Positions 8,632 to 17,357 of a stretch of DNA of 64,000 nt are shown piece by piece (within the stretch, counting starts at the first letter, position 1; each line of letters starts with the position of its first letter). Source of the stretch: Acetobacter lovaniensis (GTDB lineage: Bacteria; Pseudomonadota; Alphaproteobacteria; Acetobacterales; Acetobacteraceae); assembly GCF_014207635.1 (NCBI RefSeq), contig NZ_JACHIE010000008.1:62001-126000 (forward strand). The letters are read 5' to 3'. The translations under genes and the position numbers were made by a program. The notes under the pieces were generated by a model, which did no database searches, was not told where the DNA came from, and was given only the letters and a program-made list of their open reading frames with translations.

Positions 8632-9648
8632 TTGTCCACACCTCAACTTGCTGATCCAAAGCTGACTCAGGCCGCAGTTTTTCTGGTTCTGACCCTTAAC
8701 AGCGATACTTCGGTCAACCCGCAGGTTCTGAACCTTCTGGGGGATATTTCGTCTCTTGTGCGTGGAGTTGGTTTTCGGATTTCAGATGGCAGGCTGAGTT
8801 GTGTTACCGGAATTGGGTCACAGGCATGGGACCAGCTTTTTGGCGCACCGCGCCCCAAAGACCTCCACCCCTTCCGTGAGATCAATGGTGTGCACCATGC
8901 CCCTGCAACGCCGGGGGATCTGCTTTTTCATATCCGTGCATCCCAGATGGACCTCTGCTTTGAACTGGCTACGGCACTTGTGGCCCGGCTGGAAGGTGCT
9001 GCAAGCGTTGTGGATGAAGTCCACGGTTTTAAATATTTTGATGCCCGCGACCTGCTCGGCTTTGTGGACGGAACTGAAAACCCTTCTGGTCAGGTTGCTA
9101 CGAATGCCACAATCATTGGTGAAGAAGACCCCAACTTTGCAGGGGGAAGCTACGTGATTGTGCAAAAATACCTGCACGACATCAAAAAATGGGATGCCAT
9201 TCCCACCGAAGTGCAGGAGCACATTATTGGCCGTAAAAAGGTATCGGATATCGAATTACCCGAAGCCGCAAAGCCCAGCTACGCCCATAATGTTCTCACC
9301 AATATTGAAGAAAATGGTGAGCAACTCCAGATCGTGCGTGAAAACATGCCATTTGGCACCATAAGCAAAGGGGAGTTTGGCACATACTTTATTGGCTATG
9401 CCCGCTCCCCGGCCCGAACGGAGCAGATGCTCCAGAACATGTTCATTGGCAAGCCACCGGGCAATTATGACAGACTGCTGGACGTGAGCACCGCAGTAAC
9501 CGGCTCGCTGTTCTTTACACCCACCTGCGAATTTCTGGACGCTGCTCCGGACATGGAAGGGCAGGCACAACCCGCTGCCCCTGCCCCTCAGCCTCCACCG
9601 CGTGACAAGCAAGACGGTTCCCTAGGCATTGGATCACTCAAGAGTTAA
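8632..9648 (+). CDS. DyP-type (B class) heme peroxidase, encapsulin cargo
   Basis: A 338-residue dye-decolorizing peroxidase when started at the TTG at 8632; the frame is open to 8509, but the extra residues match nothing. Signature residues are present: D146 in GFVDGTENP (distal acid), H219 in KPSYAHN (proximal heme ligand) and R236 in IVRENMPFG. A proline/alanine-rich linker leads to the last 11 residues, DGSLGIGSLKS, the well-known encapsulin cargo-loading peptide of DyP enzymes. The shell gene starts 11 bp downstream, so the two form one operon. The protein should oxidise organic or inorganic donors with peroxide from within a protein shell. The cytoplasmic location agrees with the missing signal peptide in the chosen start. 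Confidence 0.93.
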   Translation: MSTPQLADPKLTQAAVFLVLTLNSDTSVNPQVLNLLGDISSLVRGVGFRISDGRLSCVTGIGSQAWDQLFGAPRPKDLHPFREINGVHHAPATPGDLLFHIRASQMDLCFELATALVARLEGAASVVDEVHGFKYFDARDLLGFVDGTENPSGQVATNATIIGEEDPNFAGGSYVIVQKYLHDIKKWDAIPTEVQEHIIGRKKVSDIELPEAAKPSYAHNVLTNIEENGEQLQIVRENMPFGTISKGEFGTYFIGYARSPARTEQMLQNMFIGKPPGNYDRLLDVSTAVTGSLFFTPTCEFLDAAPDMEGQAQPAAPAPQPPPRDKQDGSLGIGSLKS

Positions 9649-9659
9649 GGACGCCAGAC

Positions 9660-10472
9660 ATGAACAACCTGCACAAACACCTTGCCCCCATTTCCGCCGA
9701 AGCCTGGTCCCAGATTGAGGAGGAAGCCACCCGCACCATCCGCCGCCATCTGGCGGGCCGCCGTGTCGTGGATACTCCAGACCCCAAGGGCATCGCTTTT
9801 GCTGGCGTTGGAACTGGTCGTGGCAAAAAAATCAACATCTCGGATACTGGTGTAATGGCTACCCAGCGGGAAGTGCTGCCTCTGGTTGAACTGCGCATTC
9901 CTTTCACCCTGTCCCGTGAAGAAATTGACGCCGTGGAACGCGGCGCTCTGGATTCAGACTGGCAGACAGTCAAGGACGCGGCGCAAAAAATTGCTTTTGC
10001 CGAAGACCACGCCATATTCAACGGCTTTGAGGCCGCAGGTATCTGTGGGCTGCGCAAAGGCACTTCCAACACGCATATCAAGCTGCCGGAACAGGCCAAG
10101 GACTACCCCCACGCTGTTGCAGAAGCCCTGAACACCCTGCGCCTTGCTGGCGTCAATGGCCCCTATTCGGTTGTTCTGGGCGCACAGGCGTATCTGGCTG
10201 TCAGCGGCGGAGATGATGATGGCTACCCCGTTTGCAAACATATCGAAAGCATGATTGACGGCCAAATCATCTGGGCTCCCGCCTTGGACGGGGCTTTTGT
10301 CGTTTCCATGCGCGGGGGTGATTTTGTGCTCGATATCGGTCAGGATTTCTCTATTGGTTATCTGAGCCATACGGCCGAAACCGTGGAACTCTACCTTCAG
10401 GAAAGCTTCATGTTCCGTGTACTGACCAGCGAAGCAACAGTTACCCTTGAACATACAGCCTCTGCCTCCTGA
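9660..10472 (+). CDS. Family 1 encapsulin shell protein (linocin M18-like)
   Basis: A 270-residue HK97-fold shell protein. It starts with MNNLHKHLAPISAEAW followed by IEEEATRTIRRHLAGRRVVD, which is the N-terminal helix and arm that bind cargo peptides, and continues with TREVLPLVELRIPFTLSREEI-like E-loop sequence and the C-terminal ESFMFRVLTSEA, all standard for family 1 encapsulins. Length matches the family. It follows the DyP gene by 11 bp and a strong hairpin lies after its stop, so DyP and shell are a closed two-gene unit. Expected assembly is a T=1 icosahedral cage, which is an inference from family size. Confidence 0.95.
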   Translation: MNNLHKHLAPISAEAWSQIEEEATRTIRRHLAGRRVVDTPDPKGIAFAGVGTGRGKKINISDTGVMATQREVLPLVELRIPFTLSREEIDAVERGALDSDWQTVKDAAQKIAFAEDHAIFNGFEAAGICGLRKGTSNTHIKLPEQAKDYPHAVAEALNTLRLAGVNGPYSVVLGAQAYLAVSGGDDDGYPVCKHIESMIDGQIIWAPALDGAFVVSMRGGDFVLDIGQDFSIGYLSHTAETVELYLQESFMFRVLTSEATVTLEHTASAS

Positions 10473-10485
10473 CGTCTCTTCCCCT

Positions 10486-10512
10486 CAGCCTGTCTGAACG
10501 TCAGACAGGCTG
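10486..10512. terminator. Hairpin terminator after encapsulin gene
   Basis: CAGCCTGTCTGA, loop ACG, then TCAGACAGGCTG: a perfect 12-bp stem starting 14 bp after the encapsulin stop. No T-run follows, so it may be a Rho-assisted or RNA-stabilising stem. Confidence 0.7.
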
Positions 10513-10712
10513 ATAAAGGGCGGCCTATGTTACGGTACGGGAGCGTCCAGAACGTCCTACCGTTCATAGAGCCGCCTTTTTGCGTGCATATCAGTCCCTA
10601 CGCAAAGCGTGGTCTGCGCGAAACTTAATGCCCGCAGCAGTTTACGAAGCCCCGGTGTTACGCGATAAGACTGCTTTGCTGTTCTCCCATAGGCGTGTTT
10701 TTCCGAGGTTCC

Positions 10713-12335
10713 ATGATCCGTCTCGACAATATCAGTAAACATAATGGTCACCGTGTGATCTTTATCGAGGCGTCTGCTGCCTTGCAAAAGGGCGAGAAAA
10801 TCGGACTGGTTGGCCCCAATGGTGCAGGCAAGACCACGCTTTTCCGCCTGATTACAGGGCGGGAGGAACCGGACGAAGGATATGTGCTGACCGACCGGGG
10901 CATTACCATCGGCTTTTTCAATCAGGACGTAGGGGAGATGGCAGGCCGCAGCGCGGTTGCCGAGGTCATGGATGGTGCTGGCCCCGTAGCCGAAGTGGGA
11001 GCAGAACTCGCCAGACTGGAAACCGCTCTGGCTGATCCCGAGCGGTTTGATGAACTGGATACCATACTGGAGCAGTTTGGCGAGGTTCAGGCCCGTTTTG
11101 AAGAACTCGGGGGCTACGCACTGGATGGCCGCGCGCGGGAAGTGCTGCATGGGCTGGGCTTTAGCCAGGACATGATGGACGGAGACGTGGCACTCCTGTC
11201 CGGTGGCTGGAAAATGCGTGTCGCACTTGCCCGTATCCTCCTGATGAAGCCAGACGTGATGCTGCTGGATGAACCAAGCAACCATCTGGACCTAGAAAGC
11301 CTGATCTGGCTGGAGCAGTTTCTGGCAGGTTATGATGGTGCCTTGCTCATGACATCGCATGACCGGGCGTTCATGAACCGGATCATCAACAAGGTGATCG
11401 AAATTGACGGGGGCGCCCTGACCAGCTTTTCAGGCGATTACGAGTTCTACGAACAACAGCGCGCCCTGAATGAAAAACACCAGCAGGCCCAGTTTGACCG
11501 GCAGCAGGCCATGCTGGCCAAGGAAGTCGCGTTTATTGAACGGTTCAAGGCTCGTGCATCCCATGCGGCACAGGTGCAGAGCCGGGTTAAAAAACTGGAT
11601 AAAATTGATCGGGTAGAACCACCTAAGCGTCGGCAGGCTTTGTCTTTTACATTCCCGCAGGCTCCCCGCTCGGGTGATTCCGTGGTCAACCTGCGCGGTG
11701 TGGATAAAAGCTACGGCTCACGCGTTATTTATAAAGGTCTGGACCTGTTAATCCGGCGGCAGGAACGCTGCTGTGTGCTGGGCGTGAATGGTGCGGGCAA
11801 ATCCACCCTGCTCAAGCTGGTAACAGGCACCACCGAGCCCGATGCAGGCATCGTTACGCTGGGTGGCAGTGTTAAAATGGGCTACTTTGCCCAGCATGCC
11901 ATGGATCTGCTGGACGGCGAGCGCACGGTGTTTGAAACATTGTGCGATACCTTCCCTCTGGCCAATCAAGGGGCTTTGCGCACGGTTGCAGGCGGGTTCG
12001 GTTTTTCCGGTGATGACGTGGACAAAAGCTGCAAGGTACTCTCCGGTGGCGAAAAAGCCCGGCTGGTCATGGCGTTGATGCTGTATGACCCGCCGAACTT
12101 TCTGGTGCTCGACGAACCAACCAACCATCTGGATATCGCTACAAAGGAAATGCTGATTGCCGCATTGGCCGATTATGATGGCACCATGCTGTTTGTCTCG
12201 CATGACCGGCATTTTCTGGCAGCCCTTTCCAACCGTGTGCTGGAACTCACCCCAGATGGCCTGCACCGCTATGATGGGGGATACACCGAATACGTCGCCC
12301 GAACCGGGCGGGAAGCACCGGGACTGCACGAGTAA
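10713..12335 (+). CDS. ABC-F family ATPase (ribosome-associated type)
   Basis: A 540-residue protein with two nucleotide-binding domains and no membrane segments. Domain 1 has Walker A GPNGAGKTT near residue 35, signature LSGGW and Walker B LLDEPSNHLDL; domain 2 has GVNGAGKST, LSGGEKAR and LVLDEPTNHLD. A charged linker (residues about 240-310, rich in K/R/E/Q) joins them, as in YheS/EttA/Uup proteins that act on ribosomes. The start at 10713 is chosen because GAGG lies 5 bases upstream and the first domain begins directly; a longer frame from 10695 is possible. It appears to be a single-gene unit. Confidence 0.9.
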   Translation: MIRLDNISKHNGHRVIFIEASAALQKGEKIGLVGPNGAGKTTLFRLITGREEPDEGYVLTDRGITIGFFNQDVGEMAGRSAVAEVMDGAGPVAEVGAELARLETALADPERFDELDTILEQFGEVQARFEELGGYALDGRAREVLHGLGFSQDMMDGDVALLSGGWKMRVALARILLMKPDVMLLDEPSNHLDLESLIWLEQFLAGYDGALLMTSHDRAFMNRIINKVIEIDGGALTSFSGDYEFYEQQRALNEKHQQAQFDRQQAMLAKEVAFIERFKARASHAAQVQSRVKKLDKIDRVEPPKRRQALSFTFPQAPRSGDSVVNLRGVDKSYGSRVIYKGLDLLIRRQERCCVLGVNGAGKSTLLKLVTGTTEPDAGIVTLGGSVKMGYFAQHAMDLLDGERTVFETLCDTFPLANQGALRTVAGGFGFSGDDVDKSCKVLSGGEKARLVMALMLYDPPNFLVLDEPTNHLDIATKEMLIAALADYDGTMLFVSHDRHFLAALSNRVLELTPDGLHRYDGGYTEYVARTGREAPGLHE

Positions 12336-12385
12336 AACATCAGCAGAACCCGGCAACTGGTTGAGGGTTGAAAGGCCATTCGGAT

Positions 12386-13285
12386 ATGAAGCACTATTCC
12401 GCAGCCCAGACCGCAGAATGCCTGCCTTTTGCCAGTCTGGTCGATGCGCTGGCAGTTGCGGTGCAGGACTACGCCAATGGTGCCATTATCTGCCCCGAAC
12501 GTACGGTTATTGGTGCACCGGAAGGGACGGGCCTGCTCATGGCCATGCCCTGTGCAAGCCCGGATATTCTGGTCACCAAGCTCTTGACCATATGCCCCGA
12601 TAACGCAGGCACCTCACGCCCGACCATTCAGGGGCAGGTAACCTGCGCGGATGCAAAAACGGGCGAACTCCTGTTCTCGCTCGATGGTCCAACAGTAACC
12701 ATGCGCCGCACCGCTGGCATAAGCATGCTGGGCATACGCCTGCTAGCCCGCAAACCGGTCCATAAAGTGCTGATTATTGGCACAGGTGCACAGGCCAGCG
12801 CCCATTGTGCAGCCTTGGCCAGCCTGTACCCCCAGACAACAGTCTTTGTACGCGGCCGAACCCCCGAACGGGCAAAAGATTTTTGCGAACAACACCAAGC
12901 CCTGCCTCTCGACCTGCGCCCGGCAGCCCCGCAGGATACCCGGTTCGATGTCATTATCACTGTTACGCCAAGTAAGGCGTGCCTGTACAATGAACAACCA
13001 ACCCCAGACAGTCTGATTATTGGCGTTGGTGCTTTTCGGCCAGATATGATTGAAGTTGGACCGCGCGCAGTGCATGCAAGCCAGCTTTATGTTGATGATC
13101 CGATAGGCGCACCCAGCGAAGCCGGAGATCTGCTTCAGGCTGGTGTGGACTGGTCGCACGTGCGCTCTCTTGCTTCAGCACTCCATACTCCGCCGTCTTT
13201 GGAGCGGGCTGTCTTTTTCAAGTCCGTTGGGTGTGCCGCGTGGGATCTGGCTGCCTGCCGCGTTGTGCGCACTAATCCGGCCTGA
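12386..13285 (+). CDS. Ornithine cyclodeaminase/mu-crystallin family oxidoreductase
   Basis: A 299-residue protein with the OCD/mu-crystallin fold: an N-terminal substrate half (HYSAAQTAECLPFASLVDAL) and a central Rossmann NAD(P) site VLIIGTGAQASAHC at about residue 130, then VFVRGRTPERAKDF. The close variant named delta-1-pyrroline-2-carboxylate reductase is the best match in style, but activity could also be another imino-acid reductase or a cyclodeaminase. The ATG at 12386 has AAAGG upstream; a TTG 18 bases earlier is an alternative. It opens the catabolic island and converges on the tartrate dehydrogenase-like gene. Confidence 0.83.
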   Translation: MKHYSAAQTAECLPFASLVDALAVAVQDYANGAIICPERTVIGAPEGTGLLMAMPCASPDILVTKLLTICPDNAGTSRPTIQGQVTCADAKTGELLFSLDGPTVTMRRTAGISMLGIRLLARKPVHKVLIIGTGAQASAHCAALASLYPQTTVFVRGRTPERAKDFCEQHQALPLDLRPAAPQDTRFDVIITVTPSKACLYNEQPTPDSLIIGVGAFRPDMIEVGPRAVHASQLYVDDPIGAPSEAGDLLQAGVDWSHVRSLASALHTPPSLERAVFFKSVGCAAWDLAACRVVRTNPA

Positions 13286-13289
13286 GTGT

Positions 13290-13333
13290 CCCCACAGTCC
13301 ATGCACCATCACACGAGGCCATGGACTGTGGGG
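13290..13333. terminator. Bidirectional terminator hairpin
   Basis: CCCCACAGTCCATG and CATGGACTGTGGGG form a perfect 14-bp stem with a 16-base loop between two convergent genes. Confidence 0.75.
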
Positions 13334-13343
13334 AGTGTCGTAT

Positions 13344-14411
13344 TTACGCAGGAATATTCTGCACAATAGCGGCACCAAGTTCACGCGTGCCCGCAGTGCC
13401 TCCCATATCTGGGGTACGGGGCGCTGCCGGATTTTCCAGCGTTTTTTCAATTGCCTGCATCACCAGCCCTGCGGCTTCTGGCTCACCCAGATGTTCAAGC
13501 ATCATGGCCGCAGCCCAGATCTGCCCAACGGGATTGGCAATAAAGCGGCCAGCAATATCGGGTGCGGAGCCGTGAACGGGCTCAAACATGGAGGGGTAAG
13601 CCCGTTCGGGGTTAATATTGGCCGAGGGGGCAACTGCTATTGTGCCCGTAATGCCCGGTCCCAGATCAGACAGAATATCCCCAAACAGATTACTGCCAAC
13701 AACCACATCAAACCGCTCGGGGGACATGACAAACCGTGCGGCCAGAATATCAATATGGTACTGGTCCATCCGCACATCCGGATACTCTTTGCCAATCGCT
13801 TCAAACCGGGAATCCCAGTAGGGCATGGAATGGAAGAGACCATTGGATTTGGTGGCTGACGTCACGTGCAAACGCCCTAGTTTACGGGCATAATCAAACG
13901 CGTAACGGAGAATACGGTCTGTGCCATAACGGGTGAATACCGCAGTCTGCATGGCCCCTTCGGATGGTGTGCCTTCACCGAACACGCCGCCAATCTGGGA
14001 ATATTCGCCTTCACAGTTTTCGCGCACAATCCAGAAGTCGATATCGCCGGGCTTTTTATTGGCCAATGGGCACGGAATACCTGGCAAAAGCCGGACCGGG
14101 CGCAGATTGACATACTGGTGGAACTCCCGCCGAATGGGAATAAGCAGCCCCCAAAGCGAAATATGATCTGGAACGGACGGAAAGCCCACAGCACCCAGCA
14201 AAATGGAATCACTTTGCGAGAGCTGGTCAATGCCGTCCTTTGGCATCATCTGCCCGGTGCGCAGCCAAGTTTCGCAGTTCCAGTCATAATTGCGAAATTT
14301 TATTCCAAAATCGCAAACTTCCGCCACACGCTCCAGAACATTCAGGGCTTCTGGCATGACTTCCGTGCCAATACCATCCCCCGGAATAACGGCTATTTCA
14401 TAAGTCCTCAC
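13344..14411 (-). CDS. Tartrate/D-malate dehydrogenase-type beta-decarboxylating dehydrogenase
   Basis: A 355-residue member of the isocitrate/isopropylmalate dehydrogenase family. It starts YEIAVIPGDGIGTEVMPEAL and carries GAVGFPSVPDHISLWGLLIP, the variant substrate loop of tartrate dehydrogenase/decarboxylases (TtuC, DmlA), then ENCEGEYS, MDQYHIDI and the NAD-binding MFEPVHGSAPDIAGR. It would oxidise tartrate or D-malate with NAD, sometimes with decarboxylation. It is the last gene of a three-gene minus-strand unit after the aldehyde dehydrogenase and M20 hydrolase. The precise substrate is not decidable from sequence. Confidence 0.87.
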   Translation of the reverse strand: MRTYEIAVIPGDGIGTEVMPEALNVLERVAEVCDFGIKFRNYDWNCETWLRTGQMMPKDGIDQLSQSDSILLGAVGFPSVPDHISLWGLLIPIRREFHQYVNLRPVRLLPGIPCPLANKKPGDIDFWIVRENCEGEYSQIGGVFGEGTPSEGAMQTAVFTRYGTDRILRYAFDYARKLGRLHVTSATKSNGLFHSMPYWDSRFEAIGKEYPDVRMDQYHIDILAARFVMSPERFDVVVGSNLFGDILSDLGPGITGTIAVAPSANINPERAYPSMFEPVHGSAPDIAGRFIANPVGQIWAAAMMLEHLGEPEAAGLVMQAIEKTLENPAAPRTPDMGGTAGTRELGAAIVQNIPA

Positions 14412-14456
14412 GTGACTTTATCCTTATTACCAGTGCAACAAACACGTCTTTTTCAA

Positions 14457-15626
14457 TCAGGGGGCATGCTCTTGCGCGGCACATGTATGGGCAAGAGTGT
14501 GCCAGTAGCGCACCCCTCTGGTTATGATTGAATCGTCAAAATCATAATCAGGAGAATGAAGTTTGTAAGACTCACCATTCCCGATCATGGCATAGGCTCC
14601 AGGCTTCTTTTGCAGCATGAAGCCAAAATCCTCGGAAGCCAGACTGGGGGTAATATCCATATCCGGCGCAGGACCACCCATTTGCACGTCCAGTGCATGC
14701 ATGGCTTTGCGTGCAAGCTGTGTGGCATGGTGTTCGTTAACCGTAACGGGATAAGGCTGATGAAAATTGACCTGTATGTTAACGCCATGAGCCATCTGTA
14801 GCCCATTGCACAGGCGTTGCAGCCCATCCTTGAGTTCATCAAGCACCACCGGGTCCAGAGCACGCAGGGTGCCTGCCAGCCGGGCCGTTTCTGGCAATAT
14901 GTTATCCGTGGTTCCTGCATCAAAAACACAGAAGGACACCACGGCAGGAATAGTGGGGTCCGTGCGGCGCGCCACCAGTAACTGGGCCTCCTGCACCAAT
15001 GCAGCCCCAATGGTCAGCGGGTCCGTGCCCAGATGTGGCTGGGCGGCGTGAGACCCCTTGCCTGTAATCTGGATTGCAAAGCGCCAGCCACCAGCCATGA
15101 TCGGGCCAGAACGAACCCCCATGCGCCCGGCTTCCAGCCCCGGCCAGTTATGCAGGCCAAAACAGTAATCCGTTGGAAAGAGATCAAACAGACCTTCATC
15201 TATCATGACCTGTGCACCAGCCCCGCCCTCTTCCGCAGGCTGGAAAACAAAGTGCACCCGGCCACGTGGCGGTGGGTCCGCCTTAAGCAGTGCCGCTGCA
15301 CCGAGCAGCATGGTCGTATGCCCGTCATGCCCACAGGCATGCATGACCCCGGGTGTGCAGGATGCCCATGGCGCTTGTCCTGCCTCGCTTACTGGCAGGG
15401 CATCCATATCGGCGCGCAGCATAATGGCGGGACCGGCAATCCCTGTATCCAGCGTGGCGACAACCCCTGTTCTGGCAAGGCCGGTATGGGGCGTGTAGCC
15501 CAGATGACGCAAATGTTCGGCAACAAGGGCCGATGTTCTGTGCTCCTCAAACCTGAGTTCGGGGTGCGCATGCAAATCCCTGCGTAGTTCAGCCAGAAAA
15601 GCCGCATCAACAGTCAATGCTTCCAT
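14457..15626 (-). CDS. M20-family amidohydrolase (hippurate/N-acyl amino acid hydrolase type)
   Basis: A 389-residue metallopeptidase-fold enzyme. The start LRRDLHAHPELRFEEHRTS, RADMDALPV, MHACGHDGHTTMLLGAA and FQPAEEGGAGAQVMIDEG are the metal and catalytic motifs of HipO/IAA-amino-acid-hydrolase-type M20D proteins; SEDFGF gives the late metal ligand. These enzymes remove acyl groups from N-acyl amino acids. It starts 7 bp after the aldehyde dehydrogenase stop, suggesting the aldehyde dehydrogenase product or its derivative is the substrate. Cytoplasmic, no signal peptide. Confidence 0.88.
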   Translation of the reverse strand: MEALTVDAAFLAELRRDLHAHPELRFEEHRTSALVAEHLRHLGYTPHTGLARTGVVATLDTGIAGPAIMLRADMDALPVSEAGQAPWASCTPGVMHACGHDGHTTMLLGAAALLKADPPPRGRVHFVFQPAEEGGAGAQVMIDEGLFDLFPTDYCFGLHNWPGLEAGRMGVRSGPIMAGGWRFAIQITGKGSHAAQPHLGTDPLTIGAALVQEAQLLVARRTDPTIPAVVSFCVFDAGTTDNILPETARLAGTLRALDPVVLDELKDGLQRLCNGLQMAHGVNIQVNFHQPYPVTVNEHHATQLARKAMHALDVQMGGPAPDMDITPSLASEDFGFMLQKKPGAYAMIGNGESYKLHSPDYDFDDSIITRGVRYWHTLAHTCAAQEHAP

Positions 15627-15633
15627 AACTGTT

Positions 15634-17112
15634 TTACTCCGCCGCCATGAGCACGCTTTTAAGCCTCAGATTAGCTTCAAACGCCTGCCTGCCTAGGTCT
15701 TTGCCAATACCGGAACCGCCAAACCCGCCCGTTGGAATAACAAAATCTGAAGAGCGGCCATAACGGTTAACCCACACCGTGCCAGCCTTGAGCGTACGAA
15801 TGGCGCGCATGGCTCTGGGCAGGGAGGCAGTATGCACACCAGCCGCCAGCCCATAAACAGGATGTTCAGCCAGTGCAAATGCCTGATCATCCTCATCAAA
15901 CACCTGTATGGCCAGAACGGGACCAAACACCTCTTCCTGCCATATGGGGCATTCTGCATTCTGCACCATCATCATACCGGGGGAGAGGAAAACTCCACCA
16001 GTGTTCGTATCCATGCGTTTGCATGCGACCAGTTCCTGAGCCCCGGCATGCGCACTACCTTGCACCAATGCAAGAATACGGTCTGCCTGAGGTTCTGAAA
16101 TAATGGGGGAATACGTGGCGTTTTCATCCCACGGAGCCAATGCCTTTACTTGCCCGCACCGAGCAACAAGTGCTGCAATCAAGGCTTCGGCCACACCGCG
16201 CTGCACAATAAGGCGGGAGCCAGTAACACACACCTGTCCGGCATTGCCCGTAAAGGCGCGGAAAATGCGGTCCGCCACATCATCCACACTCGTAATATCA
16301 TCAAACACCAACTGAGGGCTTTTCCCCCCCAGTTCCAGCGTAACTGGTTTTGGCCCACTTTCAGCCGCGGCCTTCATGACTGCAATACCCGTGCGGGTGG
16401 ACCCGGTAAAACTGAGTTTGCCAATAGCCGGATGCCGACAAATGGCCTCCCCCGTTGCAAGGCCAGTGCCCTGCACAACATTGAACAACCCTGCGGGCAT
16501 TCCGGCCTCAACCGCCAGCTCCGCCAGCCTGACCACTGAAAACGGCGTCATTTCAGATGGCTTGAGCACCGTGCCATTCCCTGCGGCAAGGGCGGGCACC
16601 ACTTTCCAGCTCGCCATGACCAGTGGAAAATTCCATGGTGCAATGGCCCCGGTCACGCCATAGGGCTCATAAACGGTCATACCCAGAAGATTGGTGGCCG
16701 TTGCGGCTACGTCTCCACCAACCTTATCGCAATACTCTGCAAAAAACCTTATCCCTTCAGCAAGGAAAGGAATATCCCAGCCAACTGTCTGGGCAATGGG
16801 GCGAGTGGAACAGACTGTTTCCAGCCGGGCCAGTTCCATGGCATTGCGTTCGACCAGATCAGCCCAGCGACGCAGAACTTTTGCACGCTCGCGCGGGGCA
16901 CAGCTTGCCCACCCACTTTCGCGCTGCACGCGGGCAGCAGTTTGTGCGGCCTCGTCCACCAGATCAGCTCCGGCTTCTGGCAGATATGCCAGAACACGGC
17001 CATTCCCTGGGCTGGTGACAGCAATATCCGCTCCACCGGGCACAAGCTTGCCTGCCAGAAAATGCCCAACGGGCAGCGCTACATCTTCTGGACGAAAACC
17101 AAGATTGCTCAC
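15634..17112 (-). CDS. Aldehyde dehydrogenase family protein (PuuC-like)
   Basis: A 492-residue NAD(P)-dependent aldehyde dehydrogenase. PWNFPLVMASWKVVPALAAG, FTGSTRTGIAVMKAA, the general base in ELGGKSPQLVF and the catalytic cysteine in GNAGQVCVTGSR are intact. Neighbours with amine oxidase and aminotransferase character suggest an aminoaldehyde substrate such as gamma-aminobutyraldehyde or an acylated form. It leads a minus-strand operon (this gene, M20 hydrolase, tartrate dehydrogenase-like) and is divergent from the aminotransferase at 17358 across 245 bp, which should carry both promoters. Confidence 0.9.
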   Translation of the reverse strand: MSNLGFRPEDVALPVGHFLAGKLVPGGADIAVTSPGNGRVLAYLPEAGADLVDEAAQTAARVQRESGWASCAPRERAKVLRRWADLVERNAMELARLETVCSTRPIAQTVGWDIPFLAEGIRFFAEYCDKVGGDVAATATNLLGMTVYEPYGVTGAIAPWNFPLVMASWKVVPALAAGNGTVLKPSEMTPFSVVRLAELAVEAGMPAGLFNVVQGTGLATGEAICRHPAIGKLSFTGSTRTGIAVMKAAAESGPKPVTLELGGKSPQLVFDDITSVDDVADRIFRAFTGNAGQVCVTGSRLIVQRGVAEALIAALVARCGQVKALAPWDENATYSPIISEPQADRILALVQGSAHAGAQELVACKRMDTNTGGVFLSPGMMMVQNAECPIWQEEVFGPVLAIQVFDEDDQAFALAEHPVYGLAAGVHTASLPRAMRAIRTLKAGTVWVNRYGRSSDFVIPTGGFGGSGIGKDLGRQAFEANLRLKSVLMAAE

Positions 17113-17357
17113 GCTCTACTCCCCTGCATTGTGGCTGTTGCAAACACCATATAGGTCATTGCGGTATCGTAGTTTTTCTTATCCCCACCGCTGGCGCAAA
17201 TACTAAAACGGAGCAAAGAGCAATTTAATGCTTTCTGGTAGCCCTCATCCCCAGAACAGCACAATCCGCTATCATAACGACTGGTTACGGCACCATATTT
17301 TCCGCCTGTAGCAGCATAGGAAAAACAAGGCCAACAACACAACGGATACTAACTGCC

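Noticed and set aside
8426-8665. 79-codon frame with a lipoprotein-like signal (FLLGAC) before DyP
   Set aside because: Overlaps the DyP start in another frame, has no mature part and no good ribosome site; probably chance.
10557-11285. Long minus-strand open frame of 242 codons
   Set aside because: Antisense to the clear ABC-F gene, with composition typical of a shadow frame and no recognisable domain.
11748-12356. 202-codon minus-strand frame
   Set aside because: Shadow of the second ABC-F domain.
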